Source: Agrobacterium tumefaciens (GTDB lineage Bacteria; Pseudomonadota; Alphaproteobacteria; Rhizobiales; Rhizobiaceae). Taken from it: 64,000 nucleotides of DNA. Position 1 is the stretch's first letter, and the number at the start of each line of letters is the position of its first letter. Below, in pieces: positions 62,036 through 64,000 of this stretch. The stretch lies in the NCBI RefSeq assembly GCF_009649785.1, contig NZ_WJOK01000001.1:62001-126000 (forward strand), given 5' to 3'. A model generated the notes under the pieces. It made no database searches, was not told the DNA's origin, and saw nothing but the letters and a program-made list of their open reading frames with translations. The position numbers and the translations under genes are program-made.

Positions 62036-62911
62036 ATGGTCTCGCTTACCGATGAAACAGAAAGCCCGAAGACGAAGGTGCGGATGCCCTTCCGGCCCGG
62101 CAATTTTGCCGCCACCCTGCCGGCATTCGTTCTGCTTGCCCTGTTCTTCGTCGTGCCGGTTATCATCCTGCTGTCGCGCAGCGTTACCGAGCCTGTTCTG
62201 GGCTTTGGCAATTACGCCGCATTGCTGGGCAGCTCCACCTACCTGAAGATTTTCTTCAATACATTCGCGGTCTCGGCGCTGGTCACGCTCGTAACGCTGG
62301 TCATCGGTTTTCCTGTCGCGTGGGCGCTTGCCATCATGCCGTCGCGGCTTGCCTCCGTCGTTTTCGCAATTTTGCTTCTGTCCATGTGGACCAACCTTCT
62401 GGCACGCACCTATGCCTGGATGGTGCTGTTGCAGCGGACGGGTGTCGTCAACAAGACGCTGATGGGCCTTGGCATCATCGACAAGCCGCTTGCACTGGTC
62501 AACAACCTGACCGGCGTCACGATCGGCATGACCTATATCATGCTGCCATTCATCATCATTCCGCTCTATGGCGTCATCCGCAAGATCGATCCGGCCATTC
62601 TCCAGGCGGCGGCGCTGTGCGGGGCAACCCGCTTTCAGGCGCTGACCCGCGTTCTCATTCCACTTGCCGCTCCGGGTATGATCTCCGGTGCGCTGATGGT
62701 GTTCGTCATGTCGCTTGGCTATTTCGTCACCCCGGCGCTGCTGGGCGGCACGGCGAACATGATGCTGGCCGAGCTTATCGCGCAATTCGTGCAGTCTCTC
62801 GTCAACTGGGGCATGGGCGGCGCAGCGGCGCTGGTGCTTCTGGTGGTGACGCTGACGCTTTACGCAATCCAGCTGAAATTCTTCGGCGCGGCCGGGGCAG
62901 GGGGTCGCTGA
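62036..62911 (+). CDS. PotB-type ABC transporter permease
   Basis: A 291-residue permease with about six hydrophobic segments. The first is LPAFVLLALFFVVPVIILLS; the EAA loop is AAALCGATRFQALTRVLIPL (about residue 200). ATG 62036 follows GGGGAGG. It pairs with the PotC-type permease that starts one base after its stop. Confidence 0.91.
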   Translation: MVSLTDETESPKTKVRMPFRPGNFAATLPAFVLLALFFVVPVIILLSRSVTEPVLGFGNYAALLGSSTYLKIFFNTFAVSALVTLVTLVIGFPVAWALAIMPSRLASVVFAILLLSMWTNLLARTYAWMVLLQRTGVVNKTLMGLGIIDKPLALVNNLTGVTIGMTYIMLPFIIIPLYGVIRKIDPAILQAAALCGATRFQALTRVLIPLAAPGMISGALMVFVMSLGYFVTPALLGGTANMMLAELIAQFVQSLVNWGMGGAAALVLLVVTLTLYAIQLKFFGAAGAGGR

Positions 62912-62912
62912 C

Positions 62913-63713
62913 ATGCTTTTGAACTACAACAGCCTTGGCGCATGGAAGTGGCTGCTCCTTTTCATCACGGTGCTGACAGCGGCATTCCTTATCCTGCCGA
63001 TTGTCTTCATCGCCGCTTTGTCCTTCGGCTCGTCGCAATGGCTGATCTTTCCGCCGCCCGGCTGGACGCTGAAATGGTATGCGGATTTCTTTGCCGATCC
63101 GAGGTGGCTGGATGCTGCCTGGACAAGCCTGCGTATCGCCGTGATGGTCACAGTCCTGTCGGTGTTGATCGGCCTCGTGGCCTCCTTCGGCCTGGTGCGG
63201 GGGCGTTTCATCGGGCGCGAGGGTCTGCGGGCTTTGTTCATGACGCCGATGATCCTGCCTGTCGTGGTGCTGGCGGTGGCGCTTTATGCTTTTTTCCTGA
63301 AGCTCGGCCTTGCGGGCACCACCACGGGCTTTGTCATTGCCCATCTTGTCGTGGCGCTGCCTTTCTCCATTCTGGCGTTGACCAGCGCGCTCGAGGGTTT
63401 CGATAAATCGATCGAAGACGCTGCAGTGCTATGCGGCGCGAGCCCGCTGCAGGCCAAAATCCGCATCACCTTGCCGGCCATCAGCCATGGCCTGTTCTCA
63501 GCCGCGATCTTTTCTTTCCTCACTTCCTGGGATGAGGTGGTGCTGGCGATCTTCATGGCAAGTCCAACGTTGCAGACGCTGCCGGTGAAAATCTGGGCGA
63601 CGCTGCGGCAGGATCTGACGCCGGTGATCGCCGCTGCATCGACGCTTCTCATCGCGGTGACCATCATTCTCATGCTGCTTGTCGCGGCTGTGCGAAAAGG
63701 ATTGAAAACATGA
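62913..63713 (+). CDS. PotC-type ABC transporter permease
   Basis: A 266-residue permease with six hydrophobic segments and the EAA loop AAVLCGASPLQAKIRITLPA (about residue 169). FGSSQWLIFPPPGWTLKWY after the first helix is typical of PotC. It overlaps the ATPase gene by 4 bp (ATGA). Confidence 0.91.
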   Translation: MLLNYNSLGAWKWLLLFITVLTAAFLILPIVFIAALSFGSSQWLIFPPPGWTLKWYADFFADPRWLDAAWTSLRIAVMVTVLSVLIGLVASFGLVRGRFIGREGLRALFMTPMILPVVVLAVALYAFFLKLGLAGTTTGFVIAHLVVALPFSILALTSALEGFDKSIEDAAVLCGASPLQAKIRITLPAISHGLFSAAIFSFLTSWDEVVLAIFMASPTLQTLPVKIWATLRQDLTPVIAAASTLLIAVTIILMLLVAAVRKGLKT

Positions 63714-64000
63714 CCAAACCGCTCCTGCAAATTCGCGGCATCGCCAAGCAATACGGACCGGTCGTCGCCGTTCAGGACGTCAATCTCGAGGTGCAGCCGG
63801 GCGAGTTCATGACGTTTCTCGGACCATCCGGTTCGGGCAAGAGCACGACGCTCTACATTCTGGCCGGTTTCGAACAGCCGACGGCGGGCGACATCCTGCT
63901 GAACGGCGAAAGCCTGCTCTCCACGCCGTCGCACAAGCGCAATATCGGCATGGTCTTCCAGCGTTACACGCTGTTTCCGCATCTGTCTGTTGGCGAGAAT
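63710..64000 (+). CDS. PotA-type ABC ATPase, partial (cut by window end)
   Basis: The first 97 codons of a polyamine-type ATPase. Walker A is [10 protein letters not shown] (about residue 37) and the Q-loop FQRYTLFPHLSVGEN ends at the window edge. ATG 63710 overlaps the stop of the permease. Signature and Walker B lie outside the window. Confidence 0.9.
   Translation, partial: MTKPLLQIRGIAKQYGPVVAVQDVNLEVQPGEFMTFLGPSGSGKSTTLYILAGFEQPTAGDILLNGESLLSTPSHKRNIGMVFQRYTLFPHLSVGEN

Overview
The window looks like part of a chromosome of a Rhizobiaceae alphaproteobacterium, most like Agrobacterium. This rests on GC-rich coding with strong third-position bias, a CpdR-type response regulator, many ABC importers with their own regulators and catabolic enzymes, and a glx/mgs-type glutamate synthase island. 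No CRISPR array, insertion sequence, prophage gene or replication origin is visible. Two tRNA genes are present: Val(GAC) and Ser(CGA).

Layout. 1-1.7 kb: an N-formylglutamate amidohydrolase-like gene, divergent from cpdR, then tRNA-Val with a clear terminator. 2.0-12.0 kb: a sugar or polyol operon on the plus strand with an RbsABC-type importer, a SorC/LsrR-type regulator, an aldo/keto reductase, a GlpD-like FAD dehydrogenase, an LsrF-like aldolase and an FGGY kinase. Three copies of a 10-bp element at its promoter are probably the regulator's operator. 12.3-20 kb: a chemoreceptor, a MarR-GNAT fusion, lldD, an ABC-F protein and a TadG-like von Willebrand protein. 20.1-26.7 kb, minus strand: a three-gene transglutaminase / circularly permuted ATP-grasp / alpha-E cluster of unknown product. 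27-32 kb: an SbmA/BacA-type ABC protein with a degenerate ATPase, a thioesterase, and an ATP-grasp plus polysaccharide deacetylase pair.

32.2-43.5 kb: a four-carbon acid-sugar island with a DUF1537 kinase, a GntR regulator, an Fe-type alcohol dehydrogenase, a PdxA2-type dehydrogenase and a sialidase-like protein without a signal peptide. Divergent from it lies a complete dipeptide/oligopeptide-type importer followed by a DHDPS/NAL-type lyase. 44.8-50.9 kb: a cupin regulator, glxBCD (equivalent to mgsABC), a glnT/gmaS-type ligase and purU. This is consistent with gamma-glutamylmethylamide / N-methylglutamate chemistry.

51-64 kb: a GntR-FCD regulator, a polar amino-acid ABC importer, an Fe-ADH, and a tightly overlapping set made of DUF1185, alpha/beta hydrolase, flavin reductase, luciferase-like monooxygenase, aldehyde dehydrogenase and NIPSNAP. 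A spermidine/putrescine-type importer follows and is cut by the window end. Three near-identical palindromes tie the regulator, the first importer and the DUF1185 operon into one likely regulon. It resembles a two-component flavin monooxygenase pathway of the Rut kind, but for a different and unknown nitrogen compound.

A recurrent pattern is that each of the four ABC substrate-binding-protein genes is followed by a GC-rich hairpin before the next transporter gene.
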